DNA of 51,083 nt from VRUE01 sp963807425 (lineage in GTDB: Bacteria > Actinomycetota > Thermoleophilia > Solirubrobacterales > 70-9): contig CAWEBZ010000013.1 in assembly GCA_963807425.1 (NCBI GenBank), positions 1 through 51,083 of the forward strand, in the 5' to 3' direction. The position numbers were made by a program, and so were the translations under genes. Shown one piece after another: positions 12,406 through 20,590 of the stretch. The notes under the pieces were generated by a model, which searched no databases, was not told where the DNA came from, and was given only the letters and a program-made list of their open reading frames with translations. Every line of letters begins with the position of its first letter. Position 1 is the first letter of the stretch.

Positions 12406-12770
12406 CGCCCGAGCCTTCGGCCGAGAACCTGGCACGTTTGGACGCCCTGCTCACAGAGTTGGGAGGAAAGGTCGAGGCCGGGGGGCGCCTGCTGGGTTCG
12501 GATGCCATCTCCATGTTCTTGAGAACCGGAGATCGGACTTTGGTGGTTACGGACCTCGGTCGCGTCGACGTCCTGCAAGGGCTACCTCAAGTCCCGTCTT
12601 ACGAAACCCTCGACGCCGAGGCCTCGAATGTCGACATGGAGGGCCTCATGGTTCGCATCTGTTCGCTCAACCATCTGCTTTCGATGAAGCGAGCGAGCGA
12701 GCGGCCTCGTGATCGGGACGACATCGAGGCGCTGGAAGCCGCCCAAGAAGGCGAGCACCCGAAGGGCTGA
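12406..12770 (+). pseudogene. Remnant of a nucleotidyltransferase (AbiEii/DUF6036-like), N-terminus missing
   Basis: The reading frame from about 12390 to the TGA at 12768-12770 encodes PEPSAENLARLDALLTELGG, VVTDLGRVDVLQGLPQV, and LLSMKRASERPRDRDDIEAL. Such segments form the C-terminal half of small nucleotidyltransferase-fold toxins, where the last motif is the characteristic KRASxRPxDxxDIEAL helix. The GGxA loop and DxD metal site, which should precede PEPSAENL, are absent, and there is no ATG, GTG or TTG start at a suitable place. The upstream small ORF runs directly into this frame, which suggests a deletion that removed the start of the second gene. The alternative is an error-induced break, but the surrounding sequence shows no other indels. 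Confidence 0.55.
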
Positions 12771-12845
12771 CGGCCGGCGGCGGTACCCTGTCGCGACGAA
12801 TCTCCCCTGGCCAGGCGGTTTGCAGCGCCGCCTGCCGCTCAGAAG

Positions 12846-13805
12846 ATGGAAACCATCACCTCGGAACATCCGACCGTCCCGGGCGACGCTGGGCAGGCCG
12901 ACGCATCGGCTGCCGAGCCCGTTGTGCCGCGGCGCTCGCCGCTGCGGGCGGCGATCAAGACCGGGCGGCCGCAAGAGTGGATCAAGAACTTCTTCGTCTT
13001 CGCCGGGCTGCTCTTCTCCGGCAAGTTCAACCAGCCGCACGAGGTGCTGGAGGCGACGCTCACGTTCGTCTCCTTCTGCCTGATCTCCAGTGCCGGCTAC
13101 TACGTCAACGACCTGATCGACGTCGAGCTGGATCGCAAGCACCCGAAGAAGCGCTTCCGGCCGCTCGCCGCGGGTGAGCTCTCCGAGGGCACGGCCAAGA
13201 CGATCGCCCCGATGCTGGCCGTGGTGGCGATCGCGATCGCCTTCGCCACGGTCAACTGGGAGGTCGGCCTGATGGTGATCGGCTACGGCGTCGCTCAGAT
13301 GGCCTACAGCCTCGGCCTCAAGCAGATCGTGATCGTCGACGTGATGACCCTCGCCGGCCTCTTCATCCTCCGGGTCATGGCCGGCGCCAGCGCGGTCGAA
13401 GCCCACGCTTCGGAGTGGCTGATCCTTTGCACCGGCATGATCGCGATGTTCCTCGGCTTCACCAAGCGTCGCCAGGAGGCGGTCTCCGAGCTGCACCAGG
13501 GCACCAGCTCCCGCCCGGTCCTGGAGCATTACTCGCTGCCCTTCCTCGACCAGATGGTCTCCCTGGTCACCACCGGCACGATCATCAGCTACGCGATCTA
13601 CACCGTCAACTCGCCCCTGGTCGGCAGTGAGATGATGCTCACGATCCCGCCGGTCCTCTACGGCATCTTCCGTTACCTCTACCTGATCTACGATCGCGCC
13701 GACGACCGCTCGATCGCCGCCATGGTCTCCGAGGACAAGGGCATGATCGCCGCCGCCGCCGCCTGGGTGATCGTGGCCTTCGCCCTCCTCTACGTCTTCA
13801 AATAG
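12846..13805 (+). CDS. ubiA: Decaprenyl-phosphate phosphoribosyltransferase (UbiA family)
   Basis: 319 residues. A hydrophilic N-terminus of about 35 residues precedes a UbiA prenyltransferase core with eight or nine membrane helices. GRPQEWIKNFFVF near 40 and YYVNDLIDVELDRKHPKKRF (NDxxDxxxD) form the first Mg-diphosphate site. A second acidic site reads LYLIYDRADDRS near the end. This pattern, including the RPxQWxKN opening, is that of DPPR synthase (mycobacterial Rv3806c), which transfers 5-phosphoribose from PRPP to decaprenyl phosphate on the way to the arabinose donor. A TACCCT hexamer at 12784-12789 is a plausible -10. AGAAG directly before the ATG is a weak ribosome site. Next to ether-lipid-like genes it fits a cell-envelope role. 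Confidence 0.88.
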   Translation: METITSEHPTVPGDAGQADASAAEPVVPRRSPLRAAIKTGRPQEWIKNFFVFAGLLFSGKFNQPHEVLEATLTFVSFCLISSAGYYVNDLIDVELDRKHPKKRFRPLAAGELSEGTAKTIAPMLAVVAIAIAFATVNWEVGLMVIGYGVAQMAYSLGLKQIVIVDVMTLAGLFILRVMAGASAVEAHASEWLILCTGMIAMFLGFTKRRQEAVSELHQGTSSRPVLEHYSLPFLDQMVSLVTTGTIISYAIYTVNSPLVGSEMMLTIPPVLYGIFRYLYLIYDRADDRSIAAMVSEDKGMIAAAAAWVIVAFALLYVFK

Positions 13806-13814
13806 AGGTAGGCG

Positions 13815-14237
13815 TCAGACGCTGGCGGGGGGTTCCTGCGCCGCTTCGTCGATGTAGAAGCGGGCACGACCCAGCTCCTCGCCGTTGACCTGGACCACCG
13901 CCGCGTGTGGGCCGGAGGTGCTGAAGGTGGCGCTGGTGCCGATCGACATCACCAGTCGCTGGTCCTGGCCGGGGGGCATGCCGGGCGGACGGCCGGTCTC
14001 GAACTCGGCCGTGAGGCCCTCGCCGAGCTCGACTCCGTCGGGGTCGTGGAGGTTGACCTGGAGGTCGTGGCGGCGGTTGGTCTCGTCCCAGGCGACATCG
14101 ATGCCGAGGGCGATCTGGAAGCCCCATTCGTGGGGCAGCTCGGGCAGGCGCAGCACGTTCCAGCCGCCCCCGGTCATGTAGAGCTTGCCGTTGACGGCCT
14201 CGCTGTGATCCGCGAGCAGGAGGAATCCGATCTCCAT
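13815..14237 (-). CDS. Uncharacterised protein, DUF6941-like
   Basis: 140 residues, soluble, with no signal peptide. It opens MEIGFLLLADHSEAVNGKLY then MTGGGWN, and continues with alternating hydrophobic residues that suggest a beta-sandwich: FQIALGIDVAWDETNRRHDL, QVNLHDPDG. This is the pattern of the DUF6941 family, whose members have no known activity. The start is supported by TATCCT 8 nt upstream of ATG 14237 with no Shine-Dalgarno. The gene converges with the phosphoribosyltransferase, whose stop is 9 bp away. Confidence 0.65.
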   Translation of the reverse strand: MEIGFLLLADHSEAVNGKLYMTGGGWNVLRLPELPHEWGFQIALGIDVAWDETNRRHDLQVNLHDPDGVELGEGLTAEFETGRPPGMPPGQDQRLVMSIGTSATFSTSGPHAAVVQVNGEELGRARFYIDEAAQEPPASV

Positions 14238-14245
14238 CGAGTCTG

Positions 14246-14251
14246 AGGATA
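14246..14251 (-). promoter_or_regulatory. Leaderless -10 for the DUF6941-like gene
   Basis: TATCCT on the minus strand ends 8 nt before the ATG at 14237. No purine-rich ribosome site lies between them. Confidence 0.5.
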
Positions 14252-14257
14252 CGTAGA

Positions 14258-14575
14258 TCAGTCGGGCTCGACGGGCAGGTCCGAGAGCAGCTCGGTCTTG
14301 CCGCCGCGCTGAAACTGGAGGTCGATCGTCTCGTCCTTGCGGTAGGTGCCAAAGAGACCGAGGTACATCGCCAGCCAGCGGCCGGTGCCGACTTTCTCCT
14401 TGACGATCTGGCGAGTGAAGACGATTTCGCCTGCCCCCATCTCGTAGTCCACGCCCTGGCGCTGCTCGACGCCGTTGATGAAGACCGCGTACGGCGCCTC
14501 TGCCCCCGCTGGGAGCTTCACCCGCCGCCCTGCGGCGTAGCTGCCCTTCGGGATCTCGGTTTCCACTTTGCTCAT
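14258..14575 (-). CDS. Uncharacterised small soluble protein
   Basis: 105 residues, no signal peptide or membrane helix. Readable segments are MSKVETEIPKGSYAAGRRVK, APYAVFINGVEQRQGVDYEM, and GEIVFTRQIVKEKVGTGRWL. The NGxxxxxGxDYxxxxxxIxF pattern resembles beta-rich domains of the phage-tail/carbohydrate-binding-like type that describe a tethered surface, but I cannot name a family. The product could act with the next gene downstream, which starts 21 nt past its stop. A hairpin at 14586-14620 lies in the short leader. Confidence 0.55.
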   Translation of the reverse strand: MSKVETEIPKGSYAAGRRVKLPAGAEAPYAVFINGVEQRQGVDYEMGAGEIVFTRQIVKEKVGTGRWLAMYLGLFGTYRKDETIDLQFQRGGKTELLSDLPVEPD

Positions 14576-14585
14576 TGCTGGGCGT

Positions 14586-14620
14586 GGCGCCTTTTTCCCG
14601 CATAGCGGGCATAAGGCGCC
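14586..14620 (-). terminator. Hairpin between two minus-strand genes
   Basis: GGCGCCTT (14586-14593) pairs with AAGGCGCC (14613-14620), and CCCGC (14597-14601) pairs with GCGGG (14605-14609) inside it. On the minus strand it follows the gene ending at 14628 and precedes the ATG at 14575 by 10 nt. It may terminate the citrate-synthase transcript or act in the leader of the downstream gene. There is no following T tract. Confidence 0.5.
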
Positions 14621-14627
14621 AAGGTCG

Positions 14628-14969
14628 CTATTCGAGAGTCTCCCGGACGAGGTCGAAGGGCGTGTCGTGGTTCGTCGGGTCGAGCTCCTCCCGGGTGACG
14701 CCGCCCCGGTAGGGCATGAACGTCCCGTCCCCGCGCACGTCGACCCCCGCCGTCGGCTTCCGCAGCCGCCCCTTCCCGCTGAGCTGCAACCGCGCATGAA
14801 CCTGGGCCTCCGGCCCGAAGTCCCGCAGCGCCGAGACCCCTTTCACCGGCCCCTCCGCCCGAATCGCCAGAGCCCTTTCCCTCATCGCGTTCACGGCCTC
14901 GTCGAGGTCGTCGAAGCCCTCGTGGGAAACGTCGGAGCCGTGACGCACGGTCAGCTTCCAGCGCGACAC
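14628..14969 (-). CDS. Uncharacterised small soluble protein downstream of citrate synthase
   Basis: 113 residues from a GTG start. It reads SRWKLTVRHGSDVSHEGFDD, LDEAVNAMRERALAIRAEG, ALRDFGPEAQVHARLQLSG, then DVRGDGTFMPYRGGVTREEL. A strand-helix-strand opening and a sequence RDFGPEAQVHARLQLSG are commonly seen in short actinobacterial proteins without assigned function. I do not recognise a named family. The start is 20 nt after the citrate synthase stop, so it is probably co-transcribed with it. Confidence 0.6.
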   Translation of the reverse strand: MSRWKLTVRHGSDVSHEGFDDLDEAVNAMRERALAIRAEGPVKGVSALRDFGPEAQVHARLQLSGKGRLRKPTAGVDVRGDGTFMPYRGGVTREELDPTNHDTPFDLVRETLE

Positions 14970-14989
14970 GGCGGGCGGACGACGGGTCG

Positions 14990-16390
14990 CTAGGCGCCGC
15001 GGCGAGGCCGCTTCGGCCTGCGGGCGGGCGGGCCGACGATCTTCTCCGGCCCCTGGCGATCCGCGACCGGCAGGTAGTTGCGCTCGCGCTCGCCGGTGTA
15101 GATCTGGCGCGGCCGGGAGATCTTCTGCTCCGGGTCGTCGTTCATCTCCATCCACTGCGCGACCCAGCCCGCCGTGCGGGGGATCGCGAAGATCACGGTG
15201 AACATCTCGGTCGGGACCCCCAGCGCCTCGTAGATGATCCCCGAATAGAAGTCGACGTTGGGGTAGAGCCTGCGCGAGGTGAAGTACTCGTCGTCGAGGG
15301 CACGCTTCTCCAGCTCGCGGGCGATCTCGATCAGCGGGTTGTACTCGGTCGCCTCGAAGATCTCATCCATGTGCTCCTGGATGATCCGCGCCCGCGGGTC
15401 GTAGTTCTTGTAGACGCGGTGGCCGAAGCCCATCAGCTTCGCCTCGCGCGCCTTCACCTTCTCGAGGAAGGCGGGGATGTTGTCGACCGAGTCAATCTGG
15501 CGCAGCATGCGCAGTACCGCCTCGTTGGCGCCGCCGTGAAGTGGCCCGTAGAGCGCCGCCACCCCGGCCGCGACCGCCGAGTAGGGGTCGACGTCGGAGG
15601 AGCCGACCCCGCGCACGGCGCTGGTCGAGCAGTTCTGTTCGTGGTCGGCGTGGAGGATGAAGAGCACGTCGAGCGCCTTCGAGAGGCTCTGCTTCGGCAC
15701 GTGCTTCATTTCGGTCTTCTTGAACATCATCGAGAGGAAGTTCTCGGCGAAGTTGAGGTCGTTGTCGGGGTAGACGTAGGGCAGGCCCATGTTGTGCCGA
15801 TAGGAGAAGGCGGCCAGGGTCGGCACCTTGGCGATCAGCCGCACCGCCGCCATGTAGCGCTCTTCGGGGTCGTCGATCTGCTTTGCGTCCGGGTAGAAGG
15901 TGGAGAGCGCGCCGACGCCCGCAAGCAGCATCCCCATCGGGTGCGCGTCGTAGCGGAAGCCCTCGAAGAACTGCTTCAAGTCCTCGTGGACGAAGGTGTG
16001 GTGGGTGATGTCGTAGGTCCAGCGATCGAGCTGGGGCCCGGTAGGCAGCTCGCCGAAGATCAGCAGGTAGGCGACCTCGAGGAAGGTCGAGCGCTCGCAG
16101 AGCTGCTCGATCGAGTAGCCGCGATGTTCGAGGATGCCGGCGTCGCCGTCGATGAAGGTGACCGCCGAGCGGCAGGCCGCGGTGTTGGTGAAGGCCGGGT
16201 CATAGGACATCAGCCCGAATTCGTCCTCGGAGACCTTGATCTGCCGCAGGTCCATTCCCCGCACGGTGCCGTCGGTGATCGGCAGCTCGTAGCTCTTGCC
16301 GGTGCGGTTGTCGGTGACGGTTAGCGACTCGGAGCCGGTGGCGAGTGCCCCGTCGGCGGCTGCATTTCCTGTCTGCTGCTCGGTGGCCAT
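14990..16390 (-). CDS. gltA: Citrate synthase
   Basis: 466 residues. Condenses oxaloacetate with acetyl-CoA to form citrate, the entry step of the TCA cycle. The N-terminal beta domain, typical of bacterial type II enzymes, reads GKSYELPITDGTVRGMDLRQ. Core motifs are SYRHNMGLP (196-204), FILHADHEQNCSTSAVR (244-260), GPLHGGANE with catalytic His 285, GFGHRVYKNYDPRA with His 324, and PNVDFYSGIIYEALG with catalytic Asp 380. After the usual end of the family there is a basic, proline-rich tail of about 20 residues (PPARRPKRPRRGA). ATG 16390 is chosen over the adjacent GTG because GAGGAGG sits 5 nt before it. GATACT at 16424-16429 is a plausible -10. Aconitase and Kgd, the other TCA enzymes, lie within 13 kb. 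Confidence 0.95.
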   Translation of the reverse strand: MATEQQTGNAAADGALATGSESLTVTDNRTGKSYELPITDGTVRGMDLRQIKVSEDEFGLMSYDPAFTNTAACRSAVTFIDGDAGILEHRGYSIEQLCERSTFLEVAYLLIFGELPTGPQLDRWTYDITHHTFVHEDLKQFFEGFRYDAHPMGMLLAGVGALSTFYPDAKQIDDPEERYMAAVRLIAKVPTLAAFSYRHNMGLPYVYPDNDLNFAENFLSMMFKKTEMKHVPKQSLSKALDVLFILHADHEQNCSTSAVRGVGSSDVDPYSAVAAGVAALYGPLHGGANEAVLRMLRQIDSVDNIPAFLEKVKAREAKLMGFGHRVYKNYDPRARIIQEHMDEIFEATEYNPLIEIARELEKRALDDEYFTSRRLYPNVDFYSGIIYEALGVPTEMFTVIFAIPRTAGWVAQWMEMNDDPEQKISRPRQIYTGERERNYLPVADRQGPEKIVGPPARRPKRPRRGA

Positions 16391-16476
16391 CACCCTCCTC
16401 GCGCCGGCGTTTGCGGAGCAGCCAGTATCGCAGTTCGGATCGTTCGGACTGTTGCCAGACGGAGAACCCGGAGGCG

Positions 16477-17406
16477 CTACTCGGCCGCCGCCGACAGCGG
16501 CTCGAAGCGGGTCATCTCGCTCAGCTCGCCGAAACGCTCGTCGATCTCTTCACGAGTGAGGCGGGCGACGCGCTCGGTGCCGAAGTCCTCGACGTTGAAG
16601 GAGGCGAGGACGGTGCCGTAGCCCATCGCGCGCCGCAGCGTCATCTCGTCGAGCTCCCCGGGGTGACTGTCGAGGTAGCCGAGAAAGCCCCCGGCGAAGC
16701 TGTCGCCGGCTCCGGTCGGATCGCGGACGTCCTCGAGCGGGAAGCCCGGCAGGGCGAAAAAGCCCCCCTCTGTGAAGAGGGCGGCACCGTATTCGCCCTG
16801 CTTGGCGACGACGGCGCGGGGGCCTTGCTTCATCACTGCTCGTGCCGCCCGGGCCAGGTTTCCCTCGCCGGTCAGCTGGCGGATCTCGGCATCGTTGAGG
16901 ATCACGCAGTCGACCTCGCCAATCGCCGCCAGCAGTGAGTCCTTTGCGGTGTCGATCCAGAGGTTCATCGAGTCCAGGGCGGAGAAGCGGGCCGAGCCGC
17001 ACTGGGCGCGGACCTGACGCTGCAGGTCGGGCTGGATGTTGGCGAGGAAGAGCATGTCGGCTTCCCGCGAGGCGGTCGAGAGCTTCGGCTCGAACTCGCC
17101 GAAGACGCCGAGCTGGGTGTCCTCGGTATGGGCGACGTTGAGGTCGTACTCGTAGCGGCCGCGCCAGAAGAAGGACTGACCACCCTCGACCCGCTCGATG
17201 TCGTCGGTGAGGACTCCGCGGCTCTGCAGCACCTCGAACTCGGCTGTGCCGAAGTCGTCGCCAACGGGCCCCACGGGCCGCACCTCGGTGAAGAAGCTGG
17301 CGGCAAGGGAGAAGTGCACGGCGGCACCGCCGAGCATCCTGTCGCGCTCCCCGAATGGGGTGCTGACCGAGTCAAATGCAATTGATCCAACGACCGTGAG
17401 CGACAC
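16477..17406 (-). CDS. PfkB-family sugar kinase
   Basis: 309 residues of the ribokinase fold. The N-terminal MSLTVVGSIAFDSVST is followed by RMLGGAAVHFSLAASFF, the GG substrate loop. The C-terminal signature DPTGAGDSFAGGFLGYL (around 237-253) holds the anion hole and catalytic Asp. The centre has ILNDAEIRQLTGE, the usual N-x-x-E region. ATP-dependent phosphorylation of a sugar or nucleoside is certain at family level, but the substrate is not evident. The GTG start has TAAGCT 9 nt upstream and no ribosome site. It diverges from the oxidoreductase at 17450. Confidence 0.85.
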   Translation of the reverse strand: MSLTVVGSIAFDSVSTPFGERDRMLGGAAVHFSLAASFFTEVRPVGPVGDDFGTAEFEVLQSRGVLTDDIERVEGGQSFFWRGRYEYDLNVAHTEDTQLGVFGEFEPKLSTASREADMLFLANIQPDLQRQVRAQCGSARFSALDSMNLWIDTAKDSLLAAIGEVDCVILNDAEIRQLTGEGNLARAARAVMKQGPRAVVAKQGEYGAALFTEGGFFALPGFPLEDVRDPTGAGDSFAGGFLGYLDSHPGELDEMTLRRAMGYGTVLASFNVEDFGTERVARLTREEIDERFGELSEMTRFEPLSAAAE

Positions 17407-17415
17407 CAGCAGCGC

Positions 17416-17421
17416 AGCTTA
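17416..17421 (-). promoter_or_regulatory. Leaderless -10 for the PfkB kinase gene
   Basis: TAAGCT on the minus strand ends 9 nt before the GTG at 17406. No ribosome site is present. Confidence 0.4.
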
Positions 17422-17449
17422 GTGGCTGCCCTGCGAAACTCCCCCGCCG

Positions 17450-18397
17450 ATGAAGGCAATCCAGATCGAGGAGTTCGGTGGGCCCGAGGTTCTGAAGCAC
17501 GTCGAGCTCGACGAGCCGACGGCCGGCGACGGCGAGGTCGTCGTCGAGGTCGCGCGCAGCGGGATCAACTTCGCCGACACGCATGCGACCCGCAACGACT
17601 ACCTCGCCGAGCAGGCGCTACCTCTGGTGCCAGGTGCCGAGGTCAGCGGGCGTACGCCGGACGGCCGCCGCGTCGCGGCTCTGCTCGCCAGTGGCGGCTA
17701 TGCGGAGAAGGTCGCCGTGCCGGAGGTTCTGCTGGTTCCGGTCCCGGATGAAGTCGACGATGACCGGGCGGCAGCGATGCTGCTGCAGGGATTGACTGCG
17801 ATGGCTCTGGTGCAGCGCTGCGCCCAGATCGAGGCGGGTGAGACGCTGGTCGTAGAGGCGGCTGCCGGCGGAACTGGCTCGCTCGCCGTTCAGCTCGGCA
17901 AGCGAGCTGGCGCGAAGGTGATCGGCCTCGCCTCCAGCGAGGAGAAGCGGGCGCTGGTGGAGCGGCTCGGCGCCGACGCCACCGTCGACTCGCGCTCCGA
18001 CGACCTCGGCGCGGCGATCCGTCTTGCCAACGACGGCAAGCGCGTCGACGCGGTCCTTCACATGAGCGGTGGCGATGCCTTCGACGCCGAGCTCGGCATT
18101 TTGGCCCCCTTGGGACGGATGGTCGTCTTCGGTATCGCTTCGCGCGAACAGCGCGAGGTCTCCACCGCCTCCCTGCTGCGTGGCTCGAAGTCGGTGATCG
18201 GCTTCTGGCTGGCCCATCTACTGGTCCGCCGCGACCTGCTGGCGCCGATGATCGGCGAGCTCTTCTCCGCGGTCGCCGCGGGCGAGCTCGAGGTGACCGT
18301 CGGCGACGTCTATCCGCTCTCCGAGGCCGCGCGGGCCCACGAAGACCTGATCGCCCGCCGCACCAGCGGCAAGCTGCTCTTGGACCCGTCGAAGTGA
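17450..18397 (+). CDS. NADPH:quinone oxidoreductase-like, medium-chain dehydrogenase family
   Basis: 315 residues. MKAIQIEEFGGPEVLKHVEL is the classic quinone-oxidoreductase (QOR) opening. VEVARSGINFADTHATRNDY marks the GroES-like domain, LVPGAEVSG follows, and the Rossmann domain shows LVVEAAAGGTGSLAVQLGK (AAAGGxG nucleotide loop). There are no zinc-ligand Cys residues, so it belongs to the zinc-free QOR group that reduces quinones or enones with NADPH. Natural substrate unknown. The stop overlaps the DEAD-box helicase start as GTGA, so the two are translationally coupled, though no functional link is obvious. Confidence 0.85.
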   Translation: MKAIQIEEFGGPEVLKHVELDEPTAGDGEVVVEVARSGINFADTHATRNDYLAEQALPLVPGAEVSGRTPDGRRVAALLASGGYAEKVAVPEVLLVPVPDEVDDDRAAAMLLQGLTAMALVQRCAQIEAGETLVVEAAAGGTGSLAVQLGKRAGAKVIGLASSEEKRALVERLGADATVDSRSDDLGAAIRLANDGKRVDAVLHMSGGDAFDAELGILAPLGRMVVFGIASREQREVSTASLLRGSKSVIGFWLAHLLVRRDLLAPMIGELFSAVAAGELEVTVGDVYPLSEAARAHEDLIARRTSGKLLLDPSK

Positions 18398-19860
18398 CCG
18401 CCTTTCGCGAGCTCGGCCTCTCGCCGCAGATCCAGCAGGCGCTGGACGAGCTCGGCTTCGAGGACCCGACCCCGATCCAGGACCAGGCGATCCCGGAGCT
18501 GCTCGGCGGTCACGACGTGATCGGCCAGGCGCAGACCGGCACCGGCAAGACCGCCGCCTTCGGGCTGCCGATGCTGCAGTACGTCGACCCCTCCAACGAC
18601 GAGGTGCAGGCGGTCGTCCTCACCCCGACCCGCGAGCTCTGCATCCAGGTGACGCAGGCGCTGCGTGCCTACGCCGAGCACCTCGACCTCGAGATCGTCG
18701 CCGTCTTCGGCGGCGCCCCGATCCGCTCCCAGCAGGCGCAGCTGCGGGCCGGTGCCCACGTCGTCGTCGCCACCGTCGGGCGGATGATGGACCTGATGTC
18801 GCGCCGTTCGCTGGTGCTGACGGCCGCCCGCTACATCGTCCTCGACGAGGCTGATGAGATGCTCGATCTCGGTTTCATCGAGGACGTCGAGAAGATCCTG
18901 CGGATGTGCCCGAGCGGGCGCCAGACGGCGCTCTTCTCGGCGACGATGCCGCCGCCGGTCCAGCGGCTCGCCGAGAGCTACATGTACGACCCGACGACGA
19001 TCCGGATCACGCCGAAAACGTTGACCGTCGACGCGATCGCGCAAGCCTTCGTCGAGGTCGGGGCCAAGGAGAAGACATCGCGGCTGGTCGAGCTGCTGAA
19101 GGTCGAGGAACCGGAGCAGGCGATCATCTTCTGCCGCACCAAGATCGGCGCCTCGCGGCTGGAGAAGACGCTGAAGGACAAAGGCCTCGACGTCAAGGCG
19201 CTGCACGGGGACATGAGCCAGGGCTCGCGCGACGGGGTGATGATCGCCTTCAAGGACCACCGGGTGCGACTGCTGGTGGCGACCGACATCGCTGCCCGCG
19301 GCCTTGACATCGAGCACGTCACCCACGTGATCAACTTCGACGTCCCGGCCTCCTCGGAGGTCTACGTCCACCGCATCGGCCGCACCGGCCGCGTCGGCCG
19401 CACCGGGCGGGCGATCACCTTCGTCACCCCTGCTCAGCGCGACGAGATCGGCCGCATCGAGCGCGACGTGAAGACCTCGATCGACGAGTGGGAGACGCCG
19501 GAGGAGCGGCTCGAGCACGCGCCACCGCCAAGGCGAAGGGAGCGGCGCGAGCGGTCTGAGGCTCGAGCACAGCCCAAGCCAGACGAGAACGGCGCCGGCG
19601 AGCCGGCCGAGAAGGACGGGCGCGACTCGGTCAAGCTCTTCGTCAACCGCGGCGAGCGCAGCGGTATCGCTGAAGAGGATCTGCGCTGGGCGCTACGTGA
19701 GGGCGCGGTCCTCCCCGACGAGGCGATTCACGAGATCAACGTCCTCCACCGCTTCTCCTTCGTCCGGGTCGCTCCCGAGGAGGCCGAGCGCGTGGTCGAG
19801 TTCCTCGACGGCACCAAGCTCAAAGGCAAAGAGATCCGCCTCGAGATCGCCAAGAGCTGA
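18394..19860 (+). CDS. deaD: DEAD-box ATP-dependent RNA helicase
   Basis: 488 residues. It has the full helicase set: Q motif GFEDPTPIQDQAIP, Walker A AQTGTGKT (46-53), PTRELCIQ, GG and TVGRMMD, the DEAD box in VLDEADEMLDLGF, SAT, IFCRTK, ATDIAARGLDI and HRIGRTGRVGR. A basic, Arg/Glu-rich linker of about 45 residues (EHAPPPRRRERRERSEARAQ) leads to a C-terminal domain, SVKLFVNRGERSGIAEEDLR, that matches the DbpA/CsdA RNA-binding domain. Such proteins remodel rRNA and mRNA, often in the cold. It starts with GTG overlapping the upstream gene. Downstream 149 bp contain a short inverted repeat and T run but no clear terminator. Confidence 0.93.
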   Translation: MTAFRELGLSPQIQQALDELGFEDPTPIQDQAIPELLGGHDVIGQAQTGTGKTAAFGLPMLQYVDPSNDEVQAVVLTPTRELCIQVTQALRAYAEHLDLEIVAVFGGAPIRSQQAQLRAGAHVVVATVGRMMDLMSRRSLVLTAARYIVLDEADEMLDLGFIEDVEKILRMCPSGRQTALFSATMPPPVQRLAESYMYDPTTIRITPKTLTVDAIAQAFVEVGAKEKTSRLVELLKVEEPEQAIIFCRTKIGASRLEKTLKDKGLDVKALHGDMSQGSRDGVMIAFKDHRVRLLVATDIAARGLDIEHVTHVINFDVPASSEVYVHRIGRTGRVGRTGRAITFVTPAQRDEIGRIERDVKTSIDEWETPEERLEHAPPPRRRERRERSEARAQPKPDENGAGEPAEKDGRDSVKLFVNRGERSGIAEEDLRWALREGAVLPDEAIHEINVLHRFSFVRVAPEEAERVVEFLDGTKLKGKEIRLEIAKS

Positions 19861-20009
19861 GCACGCTCGAGTCTAGGGCTCGACTCATCGCACAGCGTTT
19901 TTTGATTTAACTGCGTGCCCTCAGGTAATCGCCTGACGGTAGGCTGCAGGGCTGACGAATGCTTTTGTCTGCGGTCTTTTTGCAAGAGGGAACTAACCCA
20001 GGAGGCAAA

Positions 20010-20501
20010 ATGACTCGAATCAAAGCGGCGCTGTCGTTCTCCAACGTGATCGCGTTCATCGCGCTCTTCGTGGCACTTGGAGGATCCGTCTATGCGGCGG
20101 GCAAGCTCAGCGGCACTCAGATCAAACCGAACTCGATCCCTGGCAACCGGGTCAAGGCCAATACGCTGACCGGGAAGCAGGTCAAGGCAGGATCGCTGAC
20201 CGGCACGCAGATCGAGGAGAGCACGCTCGCCGGCGTGACCGCCAGCAGCCTGGCGAGCATTCAGTACGTCTCGGCCACGGTGCCCTTCGGCCCGGTGGCC
20301 ACTGCCGGGACGGCTACCTGCCCGGCCGGGACCTACGTCATCGGCGGAGGAGCAACCGTTACCAACCAGAACCTCGCGTTCGTCAACGACAGCGGGCCCA
20401 GCCCGACCCGGACCGGCTGGGTGGCGAATGGGTTCGGAGACCCTGGGACGAGCATGACCGTCACAGCGATCTGCACCGTGGCGGCAGCTGTGTCCGGCTA
20501 G
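20010..20501 (+). CDS. Exported stalk/head protein with ten-residue repeats (paralogue 1)
   Basis: 163 residues. A basic start and a hydrophobic segment (SFSNVIAFIALFVALGGSVY, about 9-28) form a signal or anchor. Then ten-residue repeats follow with an aliphatic residue at positions 1 and 6: LSGTQIKPNS, IPGNRVKANT, LTGKQVKAGS, LTGTQIEEST. The C-terminal head contains CPAGTYVIGGGATVTNQN and a late Cys in TAICT, a pattern I associate with secreted actinobacterial proteins of unknown role. ATG 20010 is fixed by a strong AGGAGG 5 nt upstream. Two related proteins lie at 23429 and 24413, sharing the N-terminal part but with different heads. Function unknown; a surface-exposed role is inferred. Confidence 0.7.
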   Translation: MTRIKAALSFSNVIAFIALFVALGGSVYAAGKLSGTQIKPNSIPGNRVKANTLTGKQVKAGSLTGTQIEESTLAGVTASSLASIQYVSATVPFGPVATAGTATCPAGTYVIGGGATVTNQNLAFVNDSGPSPTRTGWVANGFGDPGTSMTVTAICTVAAAVSG

Positions 20502-20532
20502 TCCTCGCGGAGTTTTCGACACCGTCCTGGCC

Positions 20533-20564
20533 GGGGCCCGGTCCCATCGCAGGGATCGGGCCCC
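20533..20564. terminator. Convergent transcription terminator
   Basis: GGGGCCCGGTCCC (20533-20545) pairs with GGGATCGGGCCCC (20552-20564) around a 6-nt loop, with one G-T wobble. It sits between the stalk protein (+) and the response regulator (-), so it can serve both strands. There is no long T run. Confidence 0.7.
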
Positions 20565-20590
20565 GTTCGAGGGCCCGGTGGGGTCTCGCT

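Noticed and set aside
17450..17455. Shared symmetric -10 for pfkB and the quinone oxidoreductase
   Set aside because: The minus-strand TAAGCT fits pfkB, but the plus-strand candidate TAGTGG (17420-17425) lacks the final T and would leave a leader of about 18 nt with no ribosome site, so only the minus-strand element is kept.
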